Notes: generated by a model not told the origin, from the sequence alone. Positions 1 to 7,970 are shown, counted from the first letter of the stretch. The stretch: DNA of 38,135 bases from Desulfotignum sp. (GCA_018399285.1 JAGYOW010000029.1:1-38135); one strand, 5' to 3'. A program made the numbers and translations.

Positions 1-289
1 CCACATCACAGGCCGGATAAATGTCTTGAACCCGGGCTCTGGCGATCTCTGCCTTTTTTTCGCCCAAAGTGGAATGAAGCGCATACAGCTGCCGGTTGAT
101 ATTGGACATGTCCACCCGGTCAAAATCCACCAGGCGCAGATACCCCACCCCGGCTCTGGCCAATGCTTCAACCGCAAAAGAGCCCACGGCCCCCAACCCG
201 AACACCGCCATTCTGGCATGTCCCAGTTTTGCCACGGCCTGTTTGCCCATCAGGCGGGCGGTCCTGTCAAACTGATTCATATCCGGCAT
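1..289 (-). CDS. tcdA: TcdA-like ThiF/MoeB-family tRNA-modification dehydratase (3' part outside window)
   Basis: This is the N-terminal ~96 residues of an E1-like ATP-dependent adenylyltransferase; the rest lies beyond base 1. It shows the nucleotide-binding Rossmann motif GLGAVGSFAVEALARAG, followed by LVDFDRVDMSNINRQLYAL, in which the acidic residue and the NRQ motif bind ATP. The opening FDRTARLMGKQAVAKL resembles TcdA (CsdL), which cyclises t6A to ct6A at tRNA position 37, more than MoeB or ThiF. ThiF-family relatives cannot be excluded from a fragment. The start could be ATG at 289 or three codons later at 280; neither has a clear Shine-Dalgarno sequence. It lies downstream of tatD in the same direction, separated by an inverted repeat. 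Confidence 0.75.
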   Translation of the reverse strand, partial: MPDMNQFDRTARLMGKQAVAKLGHARMAVFGLGAVGSFAVEALARAGVGYLRLVDFDRVDMSNINRQLYALHSTLGEKKAEIARARVQDIYPACDV

Positions 290-330
290 ACGTACCAATC
301 AATCCTGTATCTGACGGTAAAATTATTGTA

Positions 331-391
331 CCACGAAGATCACGAAGCGCACGAAGAAAAAGCCTGTTCGTGATCTTCGTGCGCTTCGTGG
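331..391. repeat. Palindromic repeat built from CACGAAG units
   Basis: Two arms (about 331-355 and 367-391) form an imperfect inverted repeat around an 11-nt loop. Each arm holds three copies of CACGAAG separated by dinucleotides. The order is AT then CG in the left arm, and CG then AT in the reverse complement of the right arm. In-register pairing gives about 21 of 25 matches, and shifting by one unit gives a perfect 15-16 bp helix. Similar CACGAAG-type intergenic repeats are scattered in many environmental bacterial genomes (recalled, not searched). It lies between tatD and the tcdA-like gene and could stabilise or attenuate the transcript. No strong T-run follows, so a classic intrinsic terminator is not supported. 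Confidence 0.8.
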
Positions 392-403
392 TTTCATAAA
401 AAA

Positions 404-1219
404 TCAAATCACCCCCGCTGCCGGGATGATCGGACCAAACACGGCCAGCGCATTGGCATAGGCCTGCCCGACAAAATCAACGACCGGCACACCGGCCCGG
501 ACTGCCGCAATCCGGGCGATGGCCGGCAGGTTTTTGGGTTCATTAAGACCATGGGGATCCGGGTTCTGAACACTGGGATAGATATCCGGGGCATCGGTTT
601 CCAGCAGGATCCGGTCCCCGGGCACGGCCTTCAGGGCGTTCACCACTTTTTTGGCCCCGGGCCGGGTCACGGACCCGGAAAAAGAGATATACAGGTTATA
701 CCGGATCAATAATTTCACCATGTCTGCGGATCCGGAAAAAGAGTGCACCAAACCCGGAGTTTTCAAAGGGCCTGTTTTTTTCAGCACCCGGACAAACGGG
801 TCCCAGGCCTTTCGGATATGAATATTGACGGGCCGTTCCAGATCCTGAGCCAGGGTCAGGTGCCAGGTGAATACGGCCAGCTGCCCGTCCCGGTCCGCGT
901 GTTTGTCCATGAAATCCAGCCCGGTTTCTCCGATACCACAGGATTTGGCGGCCACCCGGTCCCCCAGCACCTGCTGCCATTTAGGTGTCAAAGAATCCAG
1001 AAACCAGGGGTGGATGCCGTAACAGGGAACAATGGCCGGGTACTGGCGGGCCAGCGTTGCCGTGGTCTCAAAATTTTCTTCCATGGTAGCACAGGACACC
1101 ATATGGGTCACCCCGGCATCGGCAGCCCTTTGAACAATCCCGGGGACATCTTTCACAATCCGGTGATCATGCAGGTGGCAATGGGCATCCGCATATTGCA
1201 GGATGGGTTCAGATGTCAT
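404..1219 (-). CDS. TatD-family metal-dependent hydrolase
   Basis: A 271-residue TIM-barrel hydrolase of the TatD family (putative Mg-dependent DNases and related amidohydrolases). Visible metal and active-site motifs in order are DAHCHLHD near residue 12, GIGETGLDF near 97, NIHIRKAW near 133, VHSFSGS near 158 and LLETDAPD near 209, all at family-typical spacing. Length is normal. The ATG overlaps the mqnB stop as ATGA (1216-1219), so translation is probably coupled. TatD proteins are implicated in 3'-5' DNA processing, but paralogues are numerous and the substrate here cannot be assigned. Its place at the end of an aromatic/menaquinone operon may only reflect co-transcription. Confidence 0.93.
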   Translation of the reverse strand: MTSEPILQYADAHCHLHDHRIVKDVPGIVQRAADAGVTHMVSCATMEENFETTATLARQYPAIVPCYGIHPWFLDSLTPKWQQVLGDRVAAKSCGIGETGLDFMDKHADRDGQLAVFTWHLTLAQDLERPVNIHIRKAWDPFVRVLKKTGPLKTPGLVHSFSGSADMVKLLIRYNLYISFSGSVTRPGAKKVVNALKAVPGDRILLETDAPDIYPSVQNPDPHGLNEPKNLPAIARIAAVRAGVPVVDFVGQAYANALAVFGPIIPAAGVI

Positions 1220-1962
1220 GGTCCAGGTCTTTTTCTGATAATGGTTTCACAGATATCCGCCACCGTGCCCGCGGCTGTCCGGATGTCCCACCGGGTTTTG
1301 TCCCTGTCTCCCACCCGGTTGGAAGCGGCGCGGATCTCTGCCATGGGAACCTGGTACAGGGCTGCCACATGGGCGGCTGCCGCGCCTTCCATGGATTCCA
1401 TCACCGCACTGTACGCATGGGACAGGGCCTCTGCCTTTTCCAGGGACCCGGTAATTGCCGATACCGTGATAAACGGTCCCTGGCCCACCCGGCAGTTCAG
1501 GGACCGGGTCAATTGTTCTTTGCAGGCATGGGCCAGTTTCAGATCCAGTGTGTAAATTCCCTGCCGGGTAAGGCCCTGACCGGCAATCAGGTCAAACGGC
1601 AGCGGAGACAGGCGTGAACATGCCGCGTGTGTCCCGGGCCGGGAGAGATCCACCCCGGCGTGCACATACGTGTCTTTCACTGCCACGGCCGCATCCCCGA
1701 TATCCAGACCCGTGCCGGCAAACACCCCGGCAATCCCGGTGTGAAGAATGAATTCCGGCCGGAACCGTTCCAGACAGGCCGTCAGCGCCCATACGGCGTT
1801 AAACACCCCGGGGCCGGATATGACCAGGTGCCAGGATCGATCCGGGCTGACCATCATATCCGGGTTCCCGGGGGTATCCCCCATGGATTCGGCCGGATGA
1901 CGCGCCAGAAACGCGGCCATTTCCAGCCGGGTGGCACACAGAATCAGCACCGGCGCGGCCAT
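1216..1962 (-). CDS. mqnB: Futalosine hydrolase (menaquinone biosynthesis)
   Basis: A 248-residue nucleoside-phosphorylase-fold hydrolase that removes the base from futalosine to give dehypoxanthine futalosine in the alternative menaquinone pathway. The decisive block is near the C-terminus: MESMEGAAAAHVAAL followed by EIRAASNRVGDRDKTRWDI. The SxEGAA motif binds the ribose, and the Asp in NRVGDRD is the expected general acid. The N-terminal VLILCATRLEM and the central HTGIAGVF fit the fold. The gene starts 4 nt after aroQ and overlaps tatD by 4 nt. Chorismate is the precursor of the futalosine route, so the neighbouring aroQ makes biochemical sense. MTA/SAH nucleosidase is the nearest alternative family, but the C-terminal motif favours MqnB. 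Confidence 0.9.
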   Translation of the reverse strand: MAAPVLILCATRLEMAAFLARHPAESMGDTPGNPDMMVSPDRSWHLVISGPGVFNAVWALTACLERFRPEFILHTGIAGVFAGTGLDIGDAAVAVKDTYVHAGVDLSRPGTHAACSRLSPLPFDLIAGQGLTRQGIYTLDLKLAHACKEQLTRSLNCRVGQGPFITVSAITGSLEKAEALSHAYSAVMESMEGAAAAHVAALYQVPMAEIRAASNRVGDRDKTRWDIRTAAGTVADICETIIRKRPGP

Positions 1963-1966
1963 GGCA

Positions 1967-2407
1967 TCACTTTGACAGATGATGATGAAGGGCCATCAGA
2001 GCCATGTGATACCCAAAATGTCCGAAACCGGTGACCTGGCCCATCACCATGTCCGACAGCAGCGAGGTGTGACGAAAAGATTCCCGCTTGTAGATATTGG
2101 ACAGATGCACTTCCACCACGGGGCAGGTCAGCATGGCCAGCGCATCTCTTAACACCACGCTGGTATGGGTGAGCCCGCCGGGGTTGATAATCACTCCGGC
2201 GGATGACATTTCGTAAATCCGGTGAATTTCATCCACCAGGGCCCCTTCGTGATTGGACTGAAAAAAATGCAGGGCCAGGCCCAGGGGTTGTGCTTTTTTT
2301 GTCAGTTCCCCGTGGATCTGATCCAGGGTAAGGGAGCCGTAAATTTCCGGCTCCCGTTTTCCCAGCATATTCAGATTGGGACCGTTTAAAACAAAGATAT
2401 CAGGCAC
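1967..2407 (-). CDS. aroQ: Type II 3-dehydroquinate dehydratase
   Basis: This enzyme dehydrates 3-dehydroquinate to 3-dehydroshikimate in the shikimate pathway. Diagnostic blocks are FVLNGPNLNMLGKREPEIYG (lid loop with catalytic Arg and Tyr), QSNHEGALVDEIH, INPGGLTHTSV and VEVHLSNIYKRESFRHTS (catalytic His). GTG at 2407 was chosen because it gives the family-typical N-terminus (VPDIFVLNG), has AAGGCGG just upstream, and overlaps the iorB stop by only a few bases. An ATG at 2434 would add nine residues with no family match. At 146 residues the length is normal. It is probably translationally coupled to iorB. Confidence 0.95.
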   Translation of the reverse strand: MPDIFVLNGPNLNMLGKREPEIYGSLTLDQIHGELTKKAQPLGLALHFFQSNHEGALVDEIHRIYEMSSAGVIINPGGLTHTSVVLRDALAMLTCPVVEVHLSNIYKRESFRHTSLLSDMVMGQVTGFGHFGYHMALMALHHHLSK

Positions 2408-2993
2408 TGGCTGCCGCCTTGAACCCCAGGTCAAACGCCTTGAGGTTCACATCCAGGAATGCGGGTTTAACCCGGCGCCTGATGGCTTCCTCCACCACAT
2501 CCCGGTTGAATCCCAAAGCCCCGGTCTGAACCAGGGCGCCTAACAGCACGATATTGACACTCATGGGACTGCCCGCCTCCCGGGCCAGAGACATGGCATC
2601 AATGGCCACCAGTCCGGCGGTTTTGGCCTGGATCAGTTGTTTGATCTCTTCCACGTCCGGATATGTGCCCAGCCCGGCCGCCACGGTAAAGGGCGGCACG
2701 GGTGCGGTATTGGTAATCACCTGGGTATTTTTATTGCACCGTTTGATGGCCCGCAGGGTTTCCGCCGGTTCAAATCCCAAAAGAATATCGGCTTCCCCGT
2801 CCGAAATAATGGAGCTTTCCGCATCTCCGAAAACCATGGCGGATTCCACCACGCCTCCCCGCTGGGCCATGCCGTGAATTTCACTCATGCGCACGGGCAC
2901 TCCGGCAAGCAATGCGGCCTCACCCAGCACCTTGGATGCCAGAAGATTGCCCTGCCCGCCGACGGCTACAATGATAAGTCTGGTTGTTTCCAT
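2400..2993 (-). CDS. iorB: Indolepyruvate:ferredoxin oxidoreductase, beta subunit
   Basis: The 197-residue gamma-type (POR-gamma) subunit pairs with IorA to oxidise aryl pyruvates to aryl-acetyl-CoA with reduction of ferredoxin. The N-terminus IIVAVGGQGNLLASKVLGEAA and the block EIHGMAQRGGVVESAMVFG are typical of this subunit. ATG at 2993 is preferred because AAGGA lies nine bases upstream; an upstream codon at 3017 would add eight residues and lacks support. It begins 25 nt after the iorA stop and runs into aroQ. The enzyme is cytoplasmic and oxygen-sensitive in known examples. In anaerobes it can work in amino-acid degradation or, in reverse, in aromatic amino-acid synthesis. Confidence 0.93.
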   Translation of the reverse strand: METTRLIIVAVGGQGNLLASKVLGEAALLAGVPVRMSEIHGMAQRGGVVESAMVFGDAESSIISDGEADILLGFEPAETLRAIKRCNKNTQVITNTAPVPPFTVAAGLGTYPDVEEIKQLIQAKTAGLVAIDAMSLAREAGSPMSVNIVLLGALVQTGALGFNRDVVEEAIRRRVKPAFLDVNLKAFDLGFKAAASA

Positions 2994-3018
2994 ATATTCA
3001 CATCCTTGTATTTTCAAG

Positions 3019-4872
3019 TTATTGCTTCAGGGGCCGGATGGCGTTCTCCGGACAGATCTGGGCACAGACGGCACAGCCCACACAGGTGTTGGCATCAATG
3101 GCCACGCGATTGTCCTTGTCCAGGTAAAAGGAAGGACAGGCAATGGTGGTGATGCAGTCCCGGTGATCCACGCATTTGTCAGACACCACAAACGGCCTGA
3201 TTTTTTTCAGCTTCAGGCTTTTGGCATACAGGGCGCAGGGTTCTTGGGAGATAATCACGGACACCCCTTTAAAGGCCAGGGCTTCCTTGATAATATCAAT
3301 GCTTTTCTGCACCTTGAACGGTTTGATGATGGAGACATGTTCCACCCCGACGGCACGAACCAGTTTCTCGATATTGACCCGGCCGTATCCGGACAGGCCG
3401 AACCGATCCATGTCCACGCCCGGATGAGGCTGATGTCCGGTCATGGCCGTGATATCATTTTCCAGAATCACCAGCGTAAAATTGTGGTTGTTGAACACGG
3501 CATTGACCAGGCCGGTGATCCCGGAGTGAAAAAAAGTGGAATCTCCGATAAACGACACCACTTTCTGATCCGTGGCCTTGCTGAACCCGCAGGAAGAACT
3601 CACGGAAGATCCCATGCAGATGACAAAATCACCCGTGCTCAAGGGCGGAAGAAATCCCAGGGTATAGCACCCGATGTCATTGGGACAGATCACATCCATG
3701 TCTTTGGCCGCCTGTTTGACCTCGTAAAAGGTGGCCCGGTGGGAACACCCGGAACATAAGTTGGGGGGCCGCATGGGGATTTCCGGGACATCTGATGTGT
3801 CCACAGACGTTTTCGGCGTATACGGTACATTGAAAAATGCCGCCATTTTTTCCCGGACCATGGCGGGATCATACTCAAACAGCCGGGAAAACAGCTCATC
3901 GGACTTGCCTTTGATGGGAATGGTGATGCCCTGTTCCTGGGCAATGGCCTTGACCGCCTCTTCCATGAACGGCTCGCCTTCTTCCACCACCAGCACTTTT
4001 TCACATTCAGCCAGAAAATCGGCAATCATTTTTCGGGGCAACGGATTGGAAAACCCCAGGCGCAGAATTTTTGCCCGGTCCGTCAGTCCCAGATCCTTGA
4101 CCGCATCTGCGGCATAATATAAACTCACGCCGTTGGTGATGACCCCTAAAGGCCCTGCTCCCTGAACAAAATTATAGGATGAAGCGTCAGACAATCGGGC
4201 CGCGTTTTTCATTTTTTCCAGCACCTTGACATGCAGGCCCCGGGACACGGCCGGCACGGTGACGCAGCGATGGGGATCTTTTTCAAACCGGCCCCTGGTG
4301 TTTCTGGGCTTGATTTCCCCAAACGTGACAAATGCGTTGGAATGGTTGATCCGGGTGGTGGTGCGCAAAAGCACCGGCTGTTTCAAAGATTCGGACAACT
4401 CGAACGCATCTTTGATCATGTCCTTGGCTTCAGCCACAGAAGACGGCTCCATCATGGGCAGGTTCCCGAATTTGGCGTAGTAGCGGTTATCCTGTTCATT
4501 CTGGCTGGAGAACATGGCCGGATCATCCGCGCTGAGAATCACCATGCCGGCGGTCACGCCCACATAGGCCAGGGTCATGAGCGGGTCCGCCGCCACATTG
4601 ACCCCGACATGCTTCATCATACAGAACGTGCGAAGTCCTGAATTGGCCGCTGCCGCCGCCACTTCCAGTGCCACCTTTTCATTGGTGCTGTACTCGAAGT
4701 AAAGATCTGATTCCTGGGACATCTGGAACAGGTTCAAAGAGATTTCAGACGAAGGGGTGCCCGGATAGGTCGTGGCAAAGGCCACCCCGGCTTCCACAGC
4801 CCCCCTTGCAATGGCTTCGTTTCCCAGGAGCATGATCTTCTCTCCCGGGAGGTCCTGTAACAATTTGTGCAT
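3019..4872 (-). CDS. iorA: Indolepyruvate:ferredoxin oxidoreductase, alpha subunit
   Basis: The 617-residue catalytic subunit. Order of parts: a pyrimidine-binding N-terminal domain (GNEAIARGAVEAGVAFATTYPGTPSSE shows the GTPS-type motif), a CSGCSHR segment near residue 370, a thiamine-diphosphate domain with GDSTFFHSG near 441 running to ENDITAMTGHQPHPG, and a C-terminal ferredoxin-like tail. The second [4Fe-4S] site is canonical (C597, C600, C603, C607). The first reads CVDHRDCITTIACP, with His570 where a Cys is usual. A strong AAGGAGG lies five bases before the ATG. It is the second gene of the leftward operon, 27 nt after the small His-rich gene. Together with IorB it forms the TPP enzyme that hands electrons to ferredoxin. 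Confidence 0.95.
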   Translation of the reverse strand: MHKLLQDLPGEKIMLLGNEAIARGAVEAGVAFATTYPGTPSSEISLNLFQMSQESDLYFEYSTNEKVALEVAAAAANSGLRTFCMMKHVGVNVAADPLMTLAYVGVTAGMVILSADDPAMFSSQNEQDNRYYAKFGNLPMMEPSSVAEAKDMIKDAFELSESLKQPVLLRTTTRINHSNAFVTFGEIKPRNTRGRFEKDPHRCVTVPAVSRGLHVKVLEKMKNAARLSDASSYNFVQGAGPLGVITNGVSLYYAADAVKDLGLTDRAKILRLGFSNPLPRKMIADFLAECEKVLVVEEGEPFMEEAVKAIAQEQGITIPIKGKSDELFSRLFEYDPAMVREKMAAFFNVPYTPKTSVDTSDVPEIPMRPPNLCSGCSHRATFYEVKQAAKDMDVICPNDIGCYTLGFLPPLSTGDFVICMGSSVSSSCGFSKATDQKVVSFIGDSTFFHSGITGLVNAVFNNHNFTLVILENDITAMTGHQPHPGVDMDRFGLSGYGRVNIEKLVRAVGVEHVSIIKPFKVQKSIDIIKEALAFKGVSVIISQEPCALYAKSLKLKKIRPFVVSDKCVDHRDCITTIACPSFYLDKDNRVAIDANTCVGCAVCAQICPENAIRPLKQ

Positions 4873-4899
4873 GAGTCCTCCTTGGTTTAAGCGTGAATG

Positions 4900-5199
4900 T
4901 TACGCATACAACTTTTCAGCGACGTCAAGGGAAGCGGCATATCCCTTGAACCCGTCAATATCTTCACACGACTGAATCGTTCCTGAAGCAAAAAAACCTT
5001 CCACCATGCTTTTTTCCCCGTGCCGGATCAGTCCCATGAACAACACAGGCACCAGACTGATGTTGTTTTTTCCTTTTTCACTGGCAAATGCCGGCGGTTG
5101 CGAAGATTGATACACGGCGAACAGCGGATGGGTGATCGGCATGAGCTGAACAATTTCAGGGGCATGCGTGTGGGTATGTTCGTGGCAATGATTACACAT
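4900..5199 (-). CDS. Small His-rich hypothetical protein
   Basis: A 99-residue protein of no family I recognise. Its first 13 residues, MCNHCHEHTHTHA, carry two Cys and four His, a likely metal-binding cluster. The rest has a hydrophobic stretch (ISLVPVLFMGLI) but no clear signal peptide and ends in DVAEKLYA. An AAGGTG Shine-Dalgarno element lies six bases before the ATG. It is the first gene after the predicted promoter and precedes iorA by 27 nt, so it is probably co-transcribed with iorAB. A metal-chaperone or regulatory role for the Fe-S/TPP enzyme downstream is speculation. Reality as a gene is supported by the RBS, operon position and lack of a competing frame. Confidence 0.7.
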   Translation of the reverse strand: MCNHCHEHTHTHAPEIVQLMPITHPLFAVYQSSQPPAFASEKGKNNISLVPVLFMGLIRHGEKSMVEGFFASGTIQSCEDIDGFKGYAASLDVAEKLYA

Positions 5200-5410
5200 G
5201 GGTTACACCTTTTATCGTATCGGTTGATTGATTGCCATTTTCTGCAAACCGCCGGACATTCCGCAAAAGAAGACCGGCTGCCTGAGTCCTGGCGGCCTTT
5301 TTTCCCATATCACAGGACACAGATCCTGAAATACTCGTGGACGCATCCATATCCTCAATGATGCAATTCAGCTTGAATATAGCTGTCACGTGGCTGTTAC
5401 GCTACTGATA

Positions 5411-5438
5411 TTTATAATAAAATGACATGGGTTGGCAA
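5411..5438 (-). promoter_or_regulatory. Candidate sigma-70 promoter of the iorAB-aroQ-mqnB-tatD operon
   Basis: On the minus strand TTGCCA (5433-5438) is followed after 16 bp by TATAAA (5411-5416). Transcription would begin near 5404 and give a leader of about 205 nt before the His-rich gene at 5199. The leader contains CACGTG within a weak stem (TAGC...GCTA) but no RNA family I recognise. The 5200-5486 stretch otherwise holds nothing convincing. Confidence 0.45.
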
Positions 5439-5486
5439 GAAAAACTCTGGTTTTTGACACTTTTTCTCGAAACACCCGCATGGCAT

Positions 5487-6416
5487 TCAGCACCCGTCCA
5501 GGATCTGGGAAAGATTTTTCCGGGTGAAATGATATACCGAGTTGCAGTGATGGCAGCGGATCTCCAGAGGAAAGGGACCGTTTTCCAGAATATCGGTCCG
5601 AACATCCGGGGACAGATTTTTCAGATACCCCTGCATGCGTTCCCGGGAACACCGGCAGAAAAACGATACCCGGGTCTGGTCCAGCAGCCGGGGAGACAAG
5701 GGAGCAAATGTCTCCATCACCACATCTTCCACTGATTTTCCCCGGGCCAGAGTCTGGCCCGGGGGATCCATCTGCCCAAGGATCTGTTCCGCAATATCCA
5801 GCGATTGTAAATCCGCTCCGGGCATGCCCTGGAGAAAAATACCCCCGGCACCGGTCACGACCTGATTTTCATCAAACACCACACTTAAATTCAGTCCCGT
5901 GGGAATCTGTTCCGACTCCAGAAAATACGCGGCCAGGTCCTGGGCAATGGTGCCGTGTACCAGGTGAACCCGGCTGGAATAAGGGTGTCTGGCATCTTCC
6001 AGATATTTGGTCACGGTCAGAAATCCCGCCCCGAACAAAGCAGACAACGATTGGGTGTGGGCTGAATCTGAAGCAACGATTTCAGGGGTTTTCAGAAATC
6101 CCCTGACTTCTCCATACCCATTGGCTTCCACGTCCAATCCTTTGATGGGCCCTGAACACTCAATGCTCAGGCTGATGCGGTCTTCCCCTTTGAGGGTGGT
6201 ACTCAGCAGGGCCCCGGCAATATATGCCTGCCCCAGAATCAGAGTTTCCACAGGTCCCAGTTCATGACTGGCCCGCATTTCATTCACCATGAGCGTGGCA
6301 TGCACCATGGCGCCCTTGATTTTGCTATCTGCCATGACAAAGCGGTGTACCCGGTCTCTGGCGGCCGCTTTAAACCGGGCTTTGACATCCTGATTGAAAA
6401 TATCTTTTTTAATCAT
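5487..6416 (-). CDS. hslO: Hsp33 redox-regulated chaperone
   Basis: A 309-residue holdase chaperone activated by oxidative unfolding. The C-terminal zinc redox switch is intact: C254-x-C256 (FFCRCSRERM) and C288-x-x-C291 (RCHHCNSVYHF). These four cysteines bind zinc when reduced and form disulfides under oxidative or heat stress. The N-terminal domain shows the family pattern DIFNQDVKARFKAAARDRVHRFV, then GPVETLILGQAYIAGALLSTTLKG and ANGYGEVRGF. The start lies 6 nt after the comM stop, so the two are probably co-transcribed. An extra Cys is the last residue (C309). In a strict anaerobe this fits defence against oxygen exposure. Confidence 0.95.
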   Translation of the reverse strand: MIKKDIFNQDVKARFKAAARDRVHRFVMADSKIKGAMVHATLMVNEMRASHELGPVETLILGQAYIAGALLSTTLKGEDRISLSIECSGPIKGLDVEANGYGEVRGFLKTPEIVASDSAHTQSLSALFGAGFLTVTKYLEDARHPYSSRVHLVHGTIAQDLAAYFLESEQIPTGLNLSVVFDENQVVTGAGGIFLQGMPGADLQSLDIAEQILGQMDPPGQTLARGKSVEDVVMETFAPLSPRLLDQTRVSFFCRCSRERMQGYLKNLSPDVRTDILENGPFPLEIRCHHCNSVYHFTRKNLSQILDGC

Positions 6417-6422
6417 CTTGAA

Positions 6423-7970
6423 TCATCCATTTAGCGTTGAATTGTTTTCTCTGTCAAAACCCCGGTACTGAACCGCTTCCGCCACATGTCCGGTCCGGAT
6501 ATCTGCGGATCGATCCAGATCCGCGATGGTGCGGGCCACTTTAAGAATGGAATGAACGGCCCGGGCCGAAAGCATCAAGGTGTCTGACGCACGGGCCAGC
6601 AACCGCTGCCCGCCGGCATCCAGGCGGCAGTATTTTTGGATTTCCCTGGTACCCATGCGGGCATTGCAGAAAACAGAGGTCGACTTGAACCGTTCGATCT
6701 GAATGCGCCGGGCCGGCATCACCCTCTCCCTCACACTGGCGGAATCCTCGGATTTCTTCCGGGAAACCAGGGAGGCAAAAGACACCCTGGGAACCGCCAC
6801 CTGGATATCCATCCGGTCCATCAAAGGACCGGAAATCCGGGATCGATAGGCCTGGATCTGGGAAAAACTGCATGTACAGGTATTGCCGGGTTCCGACAGA
6901 TAGCCGCACGGGCAGGGATTCATGGCGGCCACCAGCATGAACTGACAGGGAAATACCGCTTTGATGCCGGCCCTTGCAATGGTCACCCGGCCGTCTTCCA
7001 AAGGCTGCCGCAGCACCTCCAGCACGTTTCGTTTAAACTCGGGCAGTTCATCCATGAACAGCACCCCGTGATGGGCCAGGCTGATCTCTCCGGGCATGGG
7101 CCGGGAGCCGCCGCCCACCATGCCGGCATCTGAAATGGTATGATGAGGGGATCGGAACGGCCGTTGACCGGATTCCTTTTTCCAGATTTCCAGTCCGCCC
7201 ACCACGGAATATACCCGGGCCACTTCCAGAATCTCTTCAAACGTCAACAACGGCAGAATCGTGGTCAACCGTTTGGCCAGCATGCTTTTGCCGGATCCGG
7301 GGGGGCCGGTCATCAGGAAATGATGGCTGCCGGCTGCAGCAATCTCTAACGCCCGTTTGGCATGGGACTGGCCCTGGACATCGGACAGATCCCCCACCCC
7401 GTCCAGTAAAGCAGACTGAGGCGTATGACGGTCATCCCGGACAAACGGAATGATGTTCTCATGTCCGGAAAAATATTCCACCACCTGGGACAACCGGGAG
7501 ACGGGCAGGATATCAAGGCCGTCCACCATGCCTGCTTCTTCGGCATTTTCCACCGCCACCAGCAGCCCTTTGAATCCTTTTTCCCGGGCCGTGAGCGCCA
7601 CGGGCAGAATCCCGCGCACAGGTTTGATTCGGCCATCCAGCGACAATTCTCCGGACAGCAGATACGATGCCATCCCATCGGGCGGAACCAGTCCCGAGGC
7701 CCCGAGAATGGCCATGGCCACGGGCAGATCCAGGCCGGATCCTGCTTTCTGCACATCCGCCGGCGCCAGATTCACGATCACCCGATCCAGGGGAAAACTG
7801 TATCCGGAGTTGTTCACCGCAGCCCGGACCCGTTCCTTGCTCTCCCGGACCGAGGCTTCGGCCAGGCCGACGATCTGGAACACCGGCAATCCCATGGAAA
7901 TATCGGCTTCCACATCCACCACAAAGGCATCAATGCCGTTAATGGAACAGGAACTTGTTTTAGCAATCAC
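6423..7970 (-). CDS. comM: ComM/YifB-family AAA+ ATPase (Mg-chelatase-like)
   Basis: A 515-residue protein with an N-terminal Lon-protease-like fold domain (ADVQKAGSGLDLPVAMAIL), then a Mg-chelatase-type AAA+ module with Walker A GPPGSGKSMLAKRL near residue 223, HHTISDAGMVGGG, Walker B LFMDELPEF, and a Cys cluster NPCPCGY typical of the family. It ends with the C-terminal chelatase-like domain. ComM relatives are helicases that promote branch migration during integration of transformed DNA. The start is GTG at 7970 with GAAGGTGA just upstream; no in-frame ATG gives the conserved N-terminus. The gene is divergent from lpxC and followed closely by hslO. A role in transformation would fit the type IV pilus genes elsewhere in the window, but those genes are not adjacent. 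Confidence 0.93.
   Translation of the reverse strand: MIAKTSSCSINGIDAFVVDVEADISMGLPVFQIVGLAEASVRESKERVRAAVNNSGYSFPLDRVIVNLAPADVQKAGSGLDLPVAMAILGASGLVPPDGMASYLLSGELSLDGRIKPVRGILPVALTAREKGFKGLLVAVENAEEAGMVDGLDILPVSRLSQVVEYFSGHENIIPFVRDDRHTPQSALLDGVGDLSDVQGQSHAKRALEIAAAGSHHFLMTGPPGSGKSMLAKRLTTILPLLTFEEILEVARVYSVVGGLEIWKKESGQRPFRSPHHTISDAGMVGGGSRPMPGEISLAHHGVLFMDELPEFKRNVLEVLRQPLEDGRVTIARAGIKAVFPCQFMLVAAMNPCPCGYLSEPGNTCTCSFSQIQAYRSRISGPLMDRMDIQVAVPRVSFASLVSRKKSEDSASVRERVMPARRIQIERFKSTSVFCNARMGTREIQKYCRLDAGGQRLLARASDTLMLSARAVHSILKVARTIADLDRSADIRTGHVAEAVQYRGFDRENNSTLNG

Noticed and set aside
743-1555. Long plus-strand open frame opposite tatD and mqnB
   Set aside because: It is a shadow of two well-supported minus-strand genes and has no family resemblance.
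5192-5389. 65-codon open frame in the leader of the iorAB operon, overlapping the His-rich gene start by 8 nt
   Set aside because: It starts with GTG without a Shine-Dalgarno sequence, lacks any recognisable motif and conflicts with the better-supported gene. It is more likely untranslated leader.
5440-5455. AAAAAC/GTTTTT hairpin after hslO
   Set aside because: The stem is six A-T-rich pairs, too weak for an intrinsic terminator, and it overlaps the -35 region of the predicted promoter.
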